The notes beneath the pieces are model-generated. The model worked only from the letters and a program-made list of their open reading frames with translations, searched no databases and had not been told where the DNA came from. From contig NZ_JAFQ01000004.1 in assembly GCF_000526215.1 (NCBI RefSeq), positions 8,246,001 to 8,310,000 of the forward strand: a stretch of 64,000 nt of DNA, in the 5' to 3' direction. Positions 26,955 to 35,799 of the stretch are shown piece after piece. A program made the translations under genes and the position numbers. The stretch's first letter is position 1; the number at the start of each line of letters is the position of its first letter. The DNA comes from Nocardia sp. BMG51109. GTDB lineage: Bacteria > Actinomycetota > Actinomycetes > Mycobacteriales > Mycobacteriaceae.

Positions 26955-28199
26955 TCACGCCGTCCGGCTGGTGGCCGCCAGCCGCAGCGACACCGGCAGG
27001 CTGCTCATGCCGCTGAGGAAATTCGAATAGATGCGTCTGGGCGCGCCGGTGAGTTCGATGCTCTCCGCCATGTCGCGCAGCCCGCCGAGGACCGAGCCGA
27101 TCTCCACCCGGGCCAGATAGGCCCCCAGGCAGAAGTGGGCTCCGTAGGCGAAGGTCAAGTGCCGGTTGGGAGTTCGGTTCAGATCGAAGACCGCGGGGCG
27201 GGCGAACTCGTCGGCGTCGTGGTTCGCGGACACCATCCAGATGGTGACCAGCTGTCCGGCCGCGATCGACCGGCCGTGCAGTTCGACGTCCTCGGTGGCG
27301 GTGCGCCCGGCGTGCAGGGCGGGCGTCGTCCAGCGGAGGACCTCCTCGACCGCCGACTCCACCGACACCGAGCCGTCCTTGAGGGCCCGCCATTGGGCGG
27401 GATGCTCGGCCAGCGCCTGGACGCCGCCGATCATGGACAGCCGGGTGGTCTCGTCGCCGCCGAGGATCAGGCTGTAGCAGTTGAAGATGATCTCCTCGTA
27501 GCTCAGGGGCTCGCCCTCGACGGTCGCCGACGCGAGCACGCTGAGGATGTCGTTCATCGGGGTGTCGCGCCGCTCGCGCGCGAGATCGGCGAAGTAGAGC
27601 AGGATTTCGTTCTTCGCCACCCAGCCGTCGTCCGGGGTGGCCGTCGATCGGTCCGAGCTCAGCGCGGACGACGTCCATTCGAGGATGTCCGCCCGGTCCC
27701 GCTCGGGCACGCCCAGCAGTTCGCAGATCGCGGTCAGCGGGATGTTGGCGGCGACGTCGCGGGCGAAGTCGCAGTCGCCCCGCCGCACCGCGTTCTCGAG
27801 CAGCTGCCGCGCTCCCCACCGCACCCCGGTCGTCACGGCCTCGAGCGCCCGCGGCGAGAACGCCTTCATCAGCACCCGACGCAGATCCGCGTGGCGACGG
27901 CCGTCGGTCACCGCGAGCATCCGCCCCGCCGCGGTGTCCCCGCCGTCGAGCAGGGTGTCCAGGACGTTCCCGCGCTCGGAGCTGAACCGCTTCGCGTCCC
28001 GGAAGATCTCCTGCACATCGCGATACCGGGTGAGCACCCAGAAGCCGGGCCGGCCGTCGCGGGCCGGATGCCAGTGGACGGGTTCGTCGACTCGCAGCCG
28101 GTCCCACACCGCCGACAGGTCGTACTCCGCGTGCAGGGCGGGACTCGCCAGGTCCAGATCCGCCACGGCGTCGGCCGGGACGATCTCGCGAGCATGCAT
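26955..28199 (-). CDS. Cytochrome P450, last gene of the cluster operon
   Basis: A 414-residue P450. The ATG at 28199 follows GAGGGG at 8 bases. Features: I-helix GGDETT, K-helix EEVLRW, and heme loop FAYGAHFCLG. The N-terminal segment YDLSAVWDRLRVDEPVHWHP is typical of soluble bacterial P450s that act on carrier-bound or free natural products. It lies 78 bases downstream of the NRPS gene on the same strand, so a tailoring role on the cluster product is likely. No ferredoxin gene is linked. Confidence 0.92.
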   Translation of the reverse strand: MHAREIVPADAVADLDLASPALHAEYDLSAVWDRLRVDEPVHWHPARDGRPGFWVLTRYRDVQEIFRDAKRFSSERGNVLDTLLDGGDTAAGRMLAVTDGRRHADLRRVLMKAFSPRALEAVTTGVRWGARQLLENAVRRGDCDFARDVAANIPLTAICELLGVPERDRADILEWTSSALSSDRSTATPDDGWVAKNEILLYFADLARERRDTPMNDILSVLASATVEGEPLSYEEIIFNCYSLILGGDETTRLSMIGGVQALAEHPAQWRALKDGSVSVESAVEEVLRWTTPALHAGRTATEDVELHGRSIAAGQLVTIWMVSANHDADEFARPAVFDLNRTPNRHLTFAYGAHFCLGAYLARVEIGSVLGGLRDMAESIELTGAPRRIYSNFLSGMSSLPVSLRLAATSRTA

Positions 28200-28277
28200 A
28201 TCCGCTACCCCTCGTTCCTCGAGACCAGGAGTTCCTTCGCGCGTAGGCGAGCGAATTAGCCCCTGGCACAGTCACTT

Positions 28278-31200
28278 TCAGTGGCCACCGGCGTCGGCCC
28301 CCGCCGCGAGGGCGGCGACCGTCCGTTTGTCGATCAGGTCGCGGGGCGCGATGCGCAGACCCGCCTGCCGGGCTCGGCCGATCAGTTTCGTCGACAGGAT
28401 GCTGTCCCCGCCCAGCTGGAAGAAGTCGCCGTCGACCGGCACGCTCGACAGCCCGAGCACGTCGGCGAACAGCTCGCTGAGCAGGGTTTCCACCGACGTC
28501 CGCACCTCGGCGCCAGGGCCGCCGACGGTGTCCGGGGTGACATCGCGGGCTGCGAGCGCCCGCCGATCGAGTTTGCCGTGGGCCGTCGTGGGCAGTTCGC
28601 CGAGCACAACGCAGGCCGCCGGAATCATGTACTCGGGCAGCGACGCCCGCAGAAACTCCCGCAGCTCGGCGGCGTCGGCGCGGGCGCGGCCCGCCGCGAG
28701 TACAGCGTACGCGACGAGACGTCTGTCGGTCGCGTGCGCCCCGTCGGCGGCCACCACCGCGGCCTGTTCGACGGACGGGTGACCGGCGAGCGCCGCCTCG
28801 ATCTCCCCGAGTTCGACGCGATGGCCGCGAACCTTCACCTGCTCGTCCACCCGGCCGAGGAACACCAGCTCACCGTCCGCGCTCCACCGTGCGAGATCGC
28901 CCGTGCGGTACAGGCGCGCGCCCGGCCCGTCGAACGGGTTCGCGACGAATCTGCCCGCGGTCAAGGCGGATCGGTGGAGGTAACCGCGGGCCAGTCCGCC
29001 GCCCGCGACGTACAACTCACCCGCGGCGCCGTCGGGCACCGGACGCAGATCCGGCCCCAGGACGTACACCCTGCTGCCGCGCACGGGCGTCCCGATGGGT
29101 GGCGCCGCCGCGCCCGAGATCGGGCGGCTCATCGTCGCCGCCACGGTCACCTCGGTCGGCCCGTAGGCGTTGATCATGCGGCGTCCCCGTGACCACAGCT
29201 CCGCCAGCGCCGCCGGGCAGCTGTCACCCCCGACGACCAGCGTCCGAAGGCCCGGCAGGTCCTCGGCGGCTACGGTCGTGAGCGCGGCCGGGGGGATCAG
29301 CGCGTGCGTGACACCGTGTGCCCGAGCCACTTCCACGAGGGCGTCGCCGACCAGTGGCCGCGGCGGCGGCGTGATCAGACGGGCTCCGGCGCCGACCGCC
29401 ATGAGCAGTTCGAGCACCGCCGCGTCGAAGCTCGGCGAGGAGAATTGCAGCACCCGGCTGTTCCGGTCGACCGCGAAGCGCTTGACCTCCTCCCGCGCGA
29501 GCGCGGACAACCCGTGGTGCGACACCACGACACCTTTGGGCTGCCCAGTGGAGCCGGAGGTGTAGATGACGTAGGCCGGGTTGTGGACCGACGGGCGGCT
29601 CGTCAACTCACCGTCGGCGATCTCGTTGTCCGAGAAAGCATTCAACTCGCGCCGCGTCGCGGCGTCGTCCAGCCGTATCGTCTCGACCGCCGCCTCGCCG
29701 CGGTCCTGGTCGCCGGTGGCGATGAGCAGCGCGGGCCGAGCGTCGGCGAGGATGAACCGGATGCGGTCCGGCGGGTAGCCCGGGTCGATCGGCAGGTAGG
29801 CGGCCCCGGCCTTGGCCACGGCGATCTCCGCGATCGCCATGTCGACGGAGCGCGGCAACAGCAGGGCGACAACGATTTCCGGCCCGGCGCCCCGGGCGAT
29901 CAGCAGCCGCGCGAGCCGGTTGGCCCGGCCGTTCAGGTCGGCGTAGGTGAGGCTGCGGTCGCCGTCCTCCAGCGCGACCGCGCCGGGGTGTGCCAGGACG
30001 GTCCGGCGGAACAATGCCGACAGCGTGCTCGGCTCGGCGTCCGACACGGTCACGTTCCGGTCCACCAGCAGGCGCCGCCGCTCGCCGGGGTCGAGCAGAT
30101 CGAGTCGGCCCACCGGCAGCTCGGGCCGATCCGCCACGGCGGTGAGCACCTCGGCAACCTGCCGCAATACCCGTTCGCCCCAGGCGCGCTCGAAGAGGTC
30201 CGGCCGATAGCCGAGCCGAAGTTCCAGCGACCGTTCCGGTATGACGGTGACACTCACTGGATAGTGATTGCCGTCGCGACCGGTCACACCGACCACCCGC
30301 ATCCCGTCGGGCGCGTGCCACACCGGATCGGGCCGGACGGGCCACTGTTCCACGACCGCGAGCGTGTCGAAGAGCACGCCGGCGCCCGCAGCCTCGAAAA
30401 CCTCGGCGAGACAAAGTTTCTGGTACGGCCGCAACGCCTCCGCTCGCTCCCGCACCCGCCCGAGCAACCCGTCCAGCGACTCCTGATAGCGCAACGCGAT
30501 CCGAATCGGCAGGATGTTGAGGGACGCGCTCCCACCCTCGGCGGATGCCGACGGGGCAGCGGCCACGGTCGATCCGAACACGACCTCCCGCCGCCCGGTG
30601 AGATGACCCAGCACCACCCCCCATGCCGCCTGCACCGCGCTGTCGAGCGTCAACCCACGACCGTCCAGATATCGACCCAGCCGAGCCGTGACCGCCTCGG
30701 ACATCGTGAACGCCAGCCGTTCCGGTACGCGCTCACCGATGCCGGGGGCGCGCTCACCGCCACCCGGGGCCCGCTCACCAACACCCGAGGCCCGCTCACC
30801 AACACCCGGGACGCGTTCACCGACACCCGAGGCGTGGGATGCGAGCAGGGTGGGGCCGTCGAGACCATCGAGGGCGCGCGCCCAGGCGGCCTCGGATGCG
30901 GCGATGTCCGGTCCGGGCGAGGCGTCGGCGTGGTCACCGAAGGGAACGGCCTCGGGGAGTTCGGCCTGCCGGTACAGGGCGAACAACTCGTCGATCAGCG
31001 CGGAGTAGGACCACCCGTCCACGAGGATGTGATGGTGCGTCAGGATCAGCCGACTGTCCTCGTCGCCCAACCGGACGAGCAGCACCCGCAGCAACGGCGG
31101 GACGGCCACGTCGAACGCGGCCCCCTCGTCCTCCGCCACCAGTTCGGCGTAGGCGGCCGCCCGCGCGCCGGGGTCCAGCTCCCGAAGATCGACGTATCGC

Positions 31201-31457
31201 CAGGGCAGCGGAACATCCTGCCCGACAACTCGTTCCGCGGTCCCGGCGTCGGAAAGGCGGAAGCCGCATAGCAATTCGGGCCGCCGGCGCAGCAACGCGT
31301 CCACCGCCGCCCGCATCGCCGTGACATCGAGCGCTCCGGCGAGGTCGAAGGTGAAGCTGACGCGGTAGGGGTCCGGGCCCGGCTCGGACACCCGGCTCAG
31401 CACGTGGAGCAGAATCCCCCGCTGCGCGGGAGAAACCGTCAGGGCCGAAAGTGTCAT
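28278..31457 (-). CDS. Non-ribosomal peptide synthetase, C-A-T single module
   Basis: 1059 residues. Residues about 5-440 are a condensation domain with an intact catalytic motif HHILVDG (His142-His143, Asp147). Residues about 475-960 are an adenylation domain with [23 protein letters not shown] and the final catalytic Lys in AHGKLDRR. Residues about 985-1055 are a thiolation domain with LGGDS (Ser1019). By alignment to GrsA I read the specificity residues as D-A-L-L-V-G-A-V-A-K, which suggests an aliphatic amino acid, with low certainty. Five tandem heptapeptides (GxGER type) interrupt the C domain at residues 208-242. There is no docking segment, epimerase or thioesterase. The C domain would accept an acyl chain from an upstream carrier. 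Confidence 0.93.
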   Translation of the reverse strand: MTLSALTVSPAQRGILLHVLSRVSEPGPDPYRVSFTFDLAGALDVTAMRAAVDALLRRRPELLCGFRLSDAGTAERVVGQDVPLPWRYVDLRELDPGARAAAYAELVAEDEGAAFDVAVPPLLRVLLVRLGDEDSRLILTHHHILVDGWSYSALIDELFALYRQAELPEAVPFGDHADASPGPDIAASEAAWARALDGLDGPTLLASHASGVGERVPGVGERASGVGERAPGGGERAPGIGERVPERLAFTMSEAVTARLGRYLDGRGLTLDSAVQAAWGVVLGHLTGRREVVFGSTVAAAPSASAEGGSASLNILPIRIALRYQESLDGLLGRVRERAEALRPYQKLCLAEVFEAAGAGVLFDTLAVVEQWPVRPDPVWHAPDGMRVVGVTGRDGNHYPVSVTVIPERSLELRLGYRPDLFERAWGERVLRQVAEVLTAVADRPELPVGRLDLLDPGERRRLLVDRNVTVSDAEPSTLSALFRRTVLAHPGAVALEDGDRSLTYADLNGRANRLARLLIARGAGPEIVVALLLPRSVDMAIAEIAVAKAGAAYLPIDPGYPPDRIRFILADARPALLIATGDQDRGEAAVETIRLDDAATRRELNAFSDNEIADGELTSRPSVHNPAYVIYTSGSTGQPKGVVVSHHGLSALAREEVKRFAVDRNSRVLQFSSPSFDAAVLELLMAVGAGARLITPPPRPLVGDALVEVARAHGVTHALIPPAALTTVAAEDLPGLRTLVVGGDSCPAALAELWSRGRRMINAYGPTEVTVAATMSRPISGAAAPPIGTPVRGSRVYVLGPDLRPVPDGAAGELYVAGGGLARGYLHRSALTAGRFVANPFDGPGARLYRTGDLARWSADGELVFLGRVDEQVKVRGHRVELGEIEAALAGHPSVEQAAVVAADGAHATDRRLVAYAVLAAGRARADAAELREFLRASLPEYMIPAACVVLGELPTTAHGKLDRRALAARDVTPDTVGGPGAEVRTSVETLLSELFADVLGLSSVPVDGDFFQLGGDSILSTKLIGRARQAGLRIAPRDLIDKRTVAALAAGADAGGH
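30730..30834. repeat. Five 21-bp tandem repeats inside the NRPS C domain
   Basis: Five perfect-length units beginning CGCTCACC on the plus strand. On the coding strand they give heptapeptides of the form (A/V)-(S/P)-G-x-G-E-R. The repeat keeps the frame. Units differ by a few substitutions, so the array is not a very recent duplication. Confidence 0.9.
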
Positions 31458-31508
31458 GGTCGATCCTATGGTCGTGCGCGGTGCGGACGAGGCGAGGGAC
31501 GGGCGAGG

Positions 31509-33086
31509 TCAGCCCGGGTGCGTGCGCTGCGCACGCAGTCGTGTCCTGTCGGGCTTGCCGCCGGCGTTCAGCGGTATCCGATCCACGATCAGCACGTGCT
31601 CCGGCGCATGGGCGGGCGAGAATTTCTCGCCGACGCGGGCACGAATGTCGTCGATGTTCACGGTGACGCCCGCCACGGGCGCGATCGCCGCGTGCAAGTG
31701 GTCGGTACCCTCCGCGTCGCGGACGCCGTAGACGACCGCCTCCGCGATTCCCGGGACGGTGAGTATCTCCCGTTCCACAACCGCCGGATAGATCTTCGCG
31801 CCGTTGATCTTGACGACGTCCGCCACCCGATCCAGAAGATGCAGATAGCCCTGTGCGTCGAGATATCCGATATCGCCGGTGCGGCACCAGCCGTCGCGCA
31901 GCACCGCGGCCGTGAGATCGGCGTCCAGGTAGCCGTCCATGTTGTGCCGGGAGCCGGTCCAGACCTCCCCGATCCGATCGGCGGGCAGGGCTTCGCCGGT
32001 CTCCGGATCGCGGATGTCGAGTTCGACGCCCGGCAGCGGTCGTCCGACGGTGACCACGAGGTGCGGATCCCTCTGCTCGTCGGGGGTGAGCAGCGTGGCC
32101 GGTCCGCCCTCGGAGGTGCCGTAGGCCTGGGACAAGACCGGGCCGATCACGCGCAGCGCCTCGGCGATGCGCGCGGGGGCGGCCGCGCTTCCGGAGTAGA
32201 CCAACCGGCGCAGGCTCGTCCAGCCCGCCGCGGCGGCGTCCTCGTAGCCCAGGCCGCGCAGATGGTCGAGCAGCCGATACAGGTGGGTGGTGGCGATGAA
32301 ACCGCGCGTCACCTGGTGTTCGGCGACGGCCCGTGCCCACTGCTCGGTGTCGAAGTCCTCCATCAGCACGAGGGTCCCGCCGACGATCAGGGTCCCGTCC
32401 GCCATGGGCCCGGCCGTCTGTTCCAGCGAGGTGCTGACGAGGGAGACGACGTTCTCGGCCTCGGGCCCGAGGCCGATGGTGCTGTCCACCCACGCGTCCC
32501 ACGACCAGCGCGATTTCCTGATGCCTTTGGGGCGGCCGGTGCTGCCGCTGGTGAACCAGATGATCGCGAGGTCCTCGGCCGCGACCGGCGCGGGATCACC
32601 GGAGTCGGGACGGTCCGCCGGGGCCGGCGCGATCGCGCCGGGAATGTCAGTGCCCACGACCGCGATCCGGGTGTGCCGCGCGAGTTCGGTTGCGCGCGTG
32701 GCACTGTCGCGGTCGGTGTACAGCACGGCCGCGCCGGTCTCACGCAGGATCGCGGTCTGGTCGGCGACGGACTGCATGACCGCGTTCGATCCCGGATTGG
32801 TCGAACGCAGATAGCAGACGGCCGCACCGAGCAGGAAGGCCGCGTGCCGCACCGCGATCATGTCGGGGCTGTTCGGCGCCGTGAGCACCGCGACCACGCC
32901 GCCGGGCCCGGCTCCCGCGTTTTTCAACGCGTCGTACAGGCCTGCCACGGAACGAATGTGCTCGAGGCCGGAAATTCGCGCGTCGCGGTAATGAAAAACG
33001 ATTTTTCCGGGATTTTCCCACAGGGCGTTCAATACCGCGGCAACACTGCCGCCGACAGCCGCCCACCAGCGCTCTTCTGCGCTCAT
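31509..33086 (-). CDS. Stand-alone acyl/aryl-AMP ligase (acyl-CoA synthetase family)
   Basis: About 525 residues from the ATG at 33086, with a GGGGGG run six bases upstream. An ANL-superfamily adenylating enzyme: the P-loop is WFTSGSTGRPKGI, followed by SQAYGTSEGG, the hinge WCRTGDIGYLD and the C-terminal catalytic Lys in LNAGGKPDRTRL. It would activate a carboxylic acid as acyl-AMP and load it on CoA or a carrier protein. No carrier domain is fused. The neighbours are the NRPS and an SGNH hydrolase, so it may supply an acid to the NRPS or a tailoring acyl group. The substrate is not predictable from sequence alone. Confidence 0.88.
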   Translation of the reverse strand: MSAEERWWAAVGGSVAAVLNALWENPGKIVFHYRDARISGLEHIRSVAGLYDALKNAGAGPGGVVAVLTAPNSPDMIAVRHAAFLLGAAVCYLRSTNPGSNAVMQSVADQTAILRETGAAVLYTDRDSATRATELARHTRIAVVGTDIPGAIAPAPADRPDSGDPAPVAAEDLAIIWFTSGSTGRPKGIRKSRWSWDAWVDSTIGLGPEAENVVSLVSTSLEQTAGPMADGTLIVGGTLVLMEDFDTEQWARAVAEHQVTRGFIATTHLYRLLDHLRGLGYEDAAAAGWTSLRRLVYSGSAAAPARIAEALRVIGPVLSQAYGTSEGGPATLLTPDEQRDPHLVVTVGRPLPGVELDIRDPETGEALPADRIGEVWTGSRHNMDGYLDADLTAAVLRDGWCRTGDIGYLDAQGYLHLLDRVADVVKINGAKIYPAVVEREILTVPGIAEAVVYGVRDAEGTDHLHAAIAPVAGVTVNIDDIRARVGEKFSPAHAPEHVLIVDRIPLNAGGKPDRTRLRAQRTHPG

Positions 33087-33140
33087 CAGGTCCCCCCTTT
33101 TTCTTTTCTCGCGGCGCGGTGGTCGACGCGCGCTCGGCAT

Positions 33141-33821
33141 TCAGTTCTGTTTGTTTTCCAGATGCCGGCCCAGCGCCTTCACTTTCTCGCTGGCCGCGAA
33201 GGCATGCCCTCGCGCATTGAGATGCAGCCGGTCGCTGCTGTAGATGCTCAGATCGGAACCGAGCGGATGATCGGTGAAATGCACATAGACGGCGCCGTAT
33301 TCTCGCGCGATTTCCTCGGTGAGCCGCGCGAGCGCCCGGGTGGCGGCGCTGACCGATTTCGCGTATTTCTCCGGCACCAGTCCGGCCTCGGCGATATCGA
33401 ACATTCCGAAGGTCACGACGTCGGATCTCTGGTCGCGGAGCGCGGACACGATCGCCGTCAGGTCGCGCCGCACGGCGTCCAAGTCGAAACCCGGGCGCAG
33501 GAAGTCGTTGCCGCCGCAGATGACGAATGCCAGGTCGGGTTCGAATGCGAGCGCGTCGGCGAGCTGGGTTTCCCGCACTTCCGCGGTGACCAGATCCCGC
33601 TTGCCGAGATTCAGCGCGACCAGGTCGGGGTGTATCTCGCGCAGGGTCCGCTCGATCCGGTCGGCCCACGACAGGTCCTGGTATCCGGTGACCGCTTCCC
33701 GGATGCCTTCCGCGACACTGTCTCCCAGGGTGACCATGCGTTTCCATGGCGCCCCGGCGAGCAGCGCCCGGGCCGCCTCCGCGGAGAGCACGTACTCGTC
33801 TGCGGCTTCGGTGACCGTCAT
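33141..33821 (-). CDS. SGNH/GDSL-family hydrolase
   Basis: A 226-residue esterase-type protein with all four SGNH blocks: GDS at residues 33-35 (nucleophile Ser35), a Gly in ALNLG, the GGND block and a final DRLHLNARGH with catalytic Asp and His. There is no signal peptide, so it should be cytosolic. The cluster has no thioesterase domain, so this enzyme may release or trim the product, but an ordinary esterase is equally possible. It lies 54 bases upstream of the acyl-AMP ligase in the same operon. Confidence 0.88.
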   Translation of the reverse strand: MTVTEAADEYVLSAEAARALLAGAPWKRMVTLGDSVAEGIREAVTGYQDLSWADRIERTLREIHPDLVALNLGKRDLVTAEVRETQLADALAFEPDLAFVICGGNDFLRPGFDLDAVRRDLTAIVSALRDQRSDVVTFGMFDIAEAGLVPEKYAKSVSAATRALARLTEEIAREYGAVYVHFTDHPLGSDLSIYSSDRLHLNARGHAFAASEKVKALGRHLENKQN

Positions 33822-33858
33822 GTCCTCGGAACTCCTGCCTGTCGGATATCGGCCGGTG

Positions 33859-34236
33859 TCATCGCCCGGTCGGCGGAAGGGTGACGCAGAAGGGGTGGCC
33901 CGCGGGATCGAGCAGCACGCGCCATTTGTCCGGCGCCGGCTGCGTATCGGGTTTCCGGGCCCCGAGGGCCAGAGCGGCCGCTTCGGCCTCGTCCAGATCG
34001 TCGACGAACAAATCGAGATGCAGCTGTTTGGGAATGGAATCGGCGGGCCAATCGGGCGGCTGATGATTCACCACGCGCTCGACCGTGATCATCACGCCGT
34101 CGGCGCGTAATACTACCAGTTCTTCTGATTCGTGAACCACCGCGAGGTCGAGCAGATCTCGATAGAAACGGCCGAGCCGCAGAGTATCGTCACTGTCGAG
34201 CGCAATTGCCGCCAATCGAGCCACCGCCACTGTCAT
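33859..34236 (-). CDS. VOC-family (glyoxalase/bleomycin-resistance fold) protein
   Basis: 125 residues with two beta-alpha-beta-beta-beta halves: IALDSDDTLRLGRFYRDLLDL opens the first and QLHLDLFVDDLDEAEAAALALGA the second. FYRDLL and DPAGHPFCV are standard VOC signatures. Members bind metal and catalyse isomerisation or dioxygenation, or sequester drugs. The sequence is too short and general to choose. It lies between the MmgE/PrpD and SGNH genes on the same strand, 40 and 37 bases from them. Confidence 0.85.
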   Translation of the reverse strand: MTVAVARLAAIALDSDDTLRLGRFYRDLLDLAVVHESEELVVLRADGVMITVERVVNHQPPDWPADSIPKQLHLDLFVDDLDEAEAAALALGARKPDTQPAPDKWRVLLDPAGHPFCVTLPPTGR

Positions 34237-34276
34237 CCCCTCTCGTCCAACGAATTACGGAAATACGGTCAATATA

Positions 34277-35797
34277 TCAAGAACTCACGGTCGCGGCCAC
34301 CGGAGCCAGCGCCCCCTGGAGCGCCTCGGCGACTTCTCCGGTGTTCAGGTCCGCCAGGTTTTCCAGACGTGCCAGTGCCGCATTCGAACCTCCGGTGCGC
34401 AGGTATTTGCGCCGGGCGATGGCCCGATGGTTTCGCCGGGTGTCCGGTCCGGTCATGCCTATACCGCGCTCACAGCTTCTCGAGACGCTCCGCCCATCCG
34501 CGAAAACAATCTCCACGCGTGCCCCGATGGACATCGTGGCGGAGTCGAAGGTGCTCTCCGGCGGTCCCAGCCTGCTGCGCAGCAGCTCGAGGTCGGATTC
34601 GGGCAGGTCTCGAATGATCGGCAGGCTTTCCATCCGGTCGCCCGCCTGCCGCAGCAGTTCACCGAGCGGCACCGTCGCGGTCACCATGGCTTCGGTCAGC
34701 GCCCTGTCCTCCACCACCCGGACCTTGTCGGCCAGCGCCCACAGCCGCTCGTCGCCGGTGTGGTCGTCGTCGAAGCTCGCGGTCTCGAGCCGGCCGCTCG
34801 TCAGAATTGCGGCGATTCCGTATCCCACGGAGAAGGTCAGCGCGGAAACCGACGATTTCCGGCGACGCAGATGCGGCCGCACCTTGCCGTCCAGCAGCAC
34901 GGTGAGCAGCGAGGCGTGCACTACGATCTCCGCGACGTCGTCCAGTTCCCTCTCCTCGATCGCCGCGTACAAGCGCTCCGCGCATTCGAACGCGGCCTGC
35001 AGGTAGAAACTGCCGGGATAAGGCTTGAACGACAGGGTGTCGGTGTGCCAGCGCTCCCCCAACCGGCTGGTCACGGCGTCTTCCAGCGGGCTCTCGGCGA
35101 GCGCGGCCAGCACCCCGTCCGGTCCCTCGAGAACATCTGCGGCGCCCCGCAATCCGTGAACGGCCGCGTCGCAGGCGTCGAGCGCGGAGCGGATCGGCAG
35201 CGCGGCCACGAACGCCTTCGCGTCGGAGGTCAGAAAGGACCGCTCGTGCGGAACGGGCAGGATGCCGAAGCCCAGTCCGAGGGCGTTCGTCCAGTCCGCC
35301 TCCGTGAGCCCGAGCCCGTGGAACCGCGCGACGACCGCCCCCACGATGTGCGGATAGGTCGAACTCTGCCCGCGGAAGATGGGTCCGAAGATGACGGCGG
35401 CCTGGAATCGGGCCGCGCACTCGTTGGCCGCGACGACGGCGGTGACGAGGTCCCTGCCGTCGCGCCCGAGTTCCCGCTGGTAGGCGAGCGGCACGTTGAC
35501 GCAGGACGCCGACAGATGCCCGGAATAGGCGACCTCGTCGTATTCGAAGCTCATGGACAGCGCCGACAGGACGAACGCCGACTGCTTGCTCGGCGGTTCC
35601 AGCGGCGACCCGAAGGCGTCGACGAGGGACCGCCCGAGCGGATGCGCGAGCGACGCGCGCACCGCGGCGATGTCGGAGATGATCTGGCTGCAGGCCAGTG
35701 CCACGGTGTGCGGCGGAATGTCGTCGAAGGTCAGCGATCGAGCCCAATTTGCCAGGCGGGCAGTCAGACTGGGGCCCGGCGTGTGCGCAGCGTTCAT
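34277..35797 (-). CDS. MmgE/PrpD-family protein (2-methylcitrate dehydratase-like)
   Basis: About 506 residues from the ATG at 35797; a GTG one codon upstream at 35800 overlaps the PKS stop codon. The MmgE/PrpD family includes 2-methylcitrate dehydratase and cis-aconitate decarboxylase. The N-terminal helical domain holds SMSFEYDEVAYSGHLSA, the counterpart of the conserved LDFDD/HxG segment. The C-terminal lid region includes SFKPYPGSFYLQAAFE, matching the KxYPxC region with Ser in place of Cys. It is unusual inside a PKS/NRPS cluster, where it could dehydrate or decarboxylate a dicarboxylic building block. The substrate is unknown. Confidence 0.85.
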   Translation of the reverse strand: MNAAHTPGPSLTARLANWARSLTFDDIPPHTVALACSQIISDIAAVRASLAHPLGRSLVDAFGSPLEPPSKQSAFVLSALSMSFEYDEVAYSGHLSASCVNVPLAYQRELGRDGRDLVTAVVAANECAARFQAAVIFGPIFRGQSSTYPHIVGAVVARFHGLGLTEADWTNALGLGFGILPVPHERSFLTSDAKAFVAALPIRSALDACDAAVHGLRGAADVLEGPDGVLAALAESPLEDAVTSRLGERWHTDTLSFKPYPGSFYLQAAFECAERLYAAIEERELDDVAEIVVHASLLTVLLDGKVRPHLRRRKSSVSALTFSVGYGIAAILTSGRLETASFDDDHTGDERLWALADKVRVVEDRALTEAMVTATVPLGELLRQAGDRMESLPIIRDLPESDLELLRSRLGPPESTFDSATMSIGARVEIVFADGRSVSRSCERGIGMTGPDTRRNHRAIARRKYLRTGGSNAALARLENLADLNTGEVAEALQGALAPVAATVSS

Positions 35798-35799
35798 CA

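Noticed and set aside
30730..30834. CRISPR array
   Set aside because: The units are contiguous without spacers and encode in-frame heptapeptides.
33141..33821. Type II thioesterase for the PKS
   Set aside because: It has SGNH blocks and not the alpha/beta-hydrolase GxSxG fold of TEII; a release role is only a possibility.
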